Made by a program: the position numbers and the translations under genes. The notes under the pieces were generated by a model. The model worked only from the letters and a program-made list of their open reading frames with translations. It had not been told where the DNA came from and ran no database searches. DNA of 7,246 bases from Pseudomonadota bacterium (GTDB taxonomy: Bacteria > Pseudomonadota > Alphaproteobacteria > Sphingomonadales > Sphingomonadaceae). The DNA lies in contig CANJKQ010000040.1 of assembly GCA_947474905.1 (NCBI GenBank), positions 1 to 7,246 on the forward strand, in the 5' to 3' direction. Of the stretch, positions 6,151 to 7,246 are shown piece by piece (position 1 is the stretch's first letter; each line of letters starts with the position of its first letter).

Positions 6151-7151
6151 CGAAGGGCAATCCGTTCCCCGCGTTGTTGCGGGCGTTCTTCCAGGAATGG
6201 TTGGCCGAGCAACGCAGTGCTTCTGTCCATACGATCCGGTCCTACCGCGACACATGGCGGCTGTTGCTTCGGTTTATCGCCGAGCGAAATGGTGGCGGGG
6301 TTGCGCGGATCACACTGGCCGATGTCTCGGCCGGAGAGGTTCGCGCGTTCCTCCACCATACCGAGCATGGGCGCAGGGGCACGATCGGTACACGCAACTG
6401 CCGGCTTGCCGCGATCCGCAGCTTCTTCAGCTTCGTGGCTGACAAGGATCCCGAATACATCGCGCAATGCGCCGAGGTCCTGACTGTCCCGCTCAAGCGG
6501 GAGCCCACCGCTGCACCCTGCTATCTTGAGCCGGAGGAGGTCGAAGCGATCCTCGCTCAGCCCGACCGGTCGACAATCGAGGGGATGCGCGACCATGTGC
6601 TGCTCTCGTTCCTGTACAACAGCGGCGCGCGCATCCAGGAAGCTCTCGACCTGTGTTCCAACGCGGTCCGGTTCGAAGCGCCGCACTACGCTCGCCTCTA
6701 TGGCAAGGGCCGCAAGGAACGGGTCTGTCCACTCTGGCCGGAAACCGTGACGTTGCTCAGGAAGTTGTTGGAACGTCGCCCACGCGCGTCAGATCAGCGG
6801 ATCTTCGTCAATAGATACGGTGAGCCGCTGGGCGCCTCGGGAGTGCGGTTCAAGCTTGCCGCCTACGTAGAGGAAGCGGCCAAGTCCGTACCAACGCTTC
6901 GGTCAAAACATGTGACGCCGCACAGCTTCCGGCACGCGACAGCCGTTCACCTTGTCGCTGCCGGGGTCGACATCACCGTCATTCGCAGTTGGCTGGGACA
7001 CGTCAGCCTCGACACGACCAACCACTACGCACAGGCCAATCTGGAGACCAAACGAAAGGCCTTGGAGCTGGTGGGTGCGCCGTCGGCGAGCAACGTTCCA
7101 CCTTCGTGGAAGCGAGATGCCAGTCTGATGGAGTGGCTCGACACCCTGTGA
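6147..7151 (+). CDS. ritC: Tyrosine recombinase RitC (third of the RIT trio), 334 aa
   Basis: The third and smallest recombinase, closest in size and layout to Xer-type proteins. One N-terminal SAM-like core-binding domain (about 5-110, with FFQEWLAEQRSASVHTIRSY) is followed by the catalytic domain (about 127-310). All catalytic residues are present: R162 in NSGARIQEAL, K187 in YGKGRKER, H259 and R262 in PHSFRHAT, H285 in WLGHVS, Y294 in TNHYAQA. The GKGRKERVCPL hairpin and LGHVSLDTT segment are very typical of integrase/XerD relatives. The start at 6147 is set by the coupling junction with ritB. An in-frame ATG at 6123 would add eight residues and has no better ribosome site. The stop at 7149-7151 abuts the right-end recombination sequences, leaving no room for a passenger gene. 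Confidence 0.9.
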   Translation: MTKGNPFPALLRAFFQEWLAEQRSASVHTIRSYRDTWRLLLRFIAERNGGGVARITLADVSAGEVRAFLHHTEHGRRGTIGTRNCRLAAIRSFFSFVADKDPEYIAQCAEVLTVPLKREPTAAPCYLEPEEVEAILAQPDRSTIEGMRDHVLLSFLYNSGARIQEALDLCSNAVRFEAPHYARLYGKGRKERVCPLWPETVTLLRKLLERRPRASDQRIFVNRYGEPLGASGVRFKLAAYVEEAAKSVPTLRSKHVTPHSFRHATAVHLVAAGVDITVIRSWLGHVSLDTTNHYAQANLETKRKALELVGAPSASNVPPSWKRDASLMEWLDTL

Positions 7152-7165
7152 AATAATGCGAAGGA
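7152..7165 (+). repeat. Inner subterminal motif of the right end
   Basis: AATAATGCGAAGGA begins one base after the ritC stop. It is an inverted copy of the inner part of IR-R (7207-7219, 13 bp perfect from 7153). Its ATAATG (7153-7158) is separated from the inverted ATAATG of IR-R (7214-7219) by 55 bp, matching the left end. Probable accessory recombinase binding site. Confidence 0.65.
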
Positions 7166-7219
7166 CGTGGTGGTCAGTCTCCCGGCATTGCGCGCCTACG
7201 CCGCGTTCCTTCGCATTAT
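7153..7219 (+). other. Possible long-loop hairpin after ritC
   Basis: The 13-bp perfect inverted arms at 7153-7165 and 7207-7219 enclose 41 bases. Transcribed from ritC they could fold and help end the transcript, but there is no T run, so this is not called a terminator. The arms are better explained as recombinase sites. The intervening 41 bases show no further signal. Confidence 0.4.
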
Positions 7220-7237
7220 CGCCACCTCGCGATAAGC
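7200..7237 (-). repeat. Right terminal inverted repeat (IR-R), with palindromic core
   Basis: This is the reverse complement of IR-L with 36 of 38 matches. Its core at 7215-7236 reads TTATCGCCA-CC-TCGCGATAA in the centre, with one mismatch between the arms, whereas the left core is perfect. The outer end finishes in ATAAG followed by C, matching the CTTAT at the outer edge of the left side. It defines the right boundary of the element. Confidence 0.9.
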
Positions 7238-7246
7238 CATCATCCA
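7238..7246 (+). pseudogene. Likely resumption of the interrupted helicase gene (nine bases)
   Basis: After IR-R the window ends in CATCATCCA. Relatives of this helicase often continue after the AFQ segment with residues such as IIHN or VIHN, which ATCATCCA would begin to encode. This is consistent with the host gene resuming here. Nine bases cannot prove it, nor show whether any target sequence was duplicated. Confidence 0.35.

Larger units (their letters stand above)
3409..7237 (+). mobile_element. Recombinase-in-trio (RIT) element inserted in the helicase gene
   Basis: Three tyrosine recombinase genes stand in one overlapping + strand operon, bounded by inverted repeats, with no passenger gene. 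This is the defining layout of RIT elements. The left edge is placed at 3409, where host coding sense ends and an extra palindrome begins. A narrower left edge at 3434, the start of the inverted repeat, is possible. The right edge is the end of the repeat at 7237. Helicase coding sense stops at the left edge, and bases compatible with its continuation appear after the right edge. Composition inside is visibly less GC-rich than in the flanking genes, in keeping with acquisition from elsewhere. All three recombinases are intact and both ends are present, so it may be able to move. A target duplication cannot be defined because only nine bases of right flank are visible. Confidence 0.85.

Noticed and set aside
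3409..7246. Integrative element or prophage integrated at a tRNA
   Set aside because: No tRNA sequence is visible at either boundary, the target is a protein gene, and there are no phage or conjugation genes between the ends.

Overview
The window is GC-rich DNA of the kind found in alphaproteobacteria such as sphingomonads or Rhizobiales. That placement rests on composition and gene content and is inference. The left half looks like part of the backbone of a large accessory replicon or integrative element. It holds the end of a ParB-like gene, a small unrecognised gene, and a large gene that fuses a DNA methyltransferase-like domain to a strawberry-notch/SNF2-type helicase. I recall this gene order from alphaproteobacterial plasmids and genomic islands, but I could not check it here.

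Layout, left to right: ParB-like C-terminus (2-451); a strong intrinsic terminator (477-510); a 93-nt structured leader (525-617); a 137-aa hypothetical protein (618-1031); a GC-rich hairpin (1062-1080); a second leader of 96 nt that resembles the first (1085-1180); then the methyltransferase-helicase gene from 1181. That gene's own coding sense stops at about 3408, inside the helicase region. After 16 unrelated codons there is a stop at 3458-3460.

From about 3409 to 7237 lies a mobile element that breaks the helicase gene. It carries three tyrosine recombinase genes in a row on the + strand (3566-4798, 4795-6150, 6147-7151). Each neighbouring pair overlaps by exactly 4 bp (ATGA). This is the organisation of a recombinase-in-trio (RIT) element, here with ritA, ritB and ritC. 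All three proteins keep the full R-K-H-R-H-Y catalytic set. The ends carry a 38-bp inverted repeat with 36 matches (3434-3471 and 7200-7237). Each repeat contains a 22-bp palindrome-like core, and each end also has an inner inverted ATAATG motif exactly 55 bp from the outer one. The left end has an extra, perfect 22-bp palindrome (3409-3430) that resembles the core sites and has no counterpart on the right.

The three recombinases probably act together on these ends, and the element looks structurally complete. The last few bases (about 7238-7246) look like the resumption of the broken host gene, but too little is present to prove this or to define a target duplication. I see no tRNA, rRNA, CRISPR array or passenger gene. 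No intergenic gap exceeds 300 bases.
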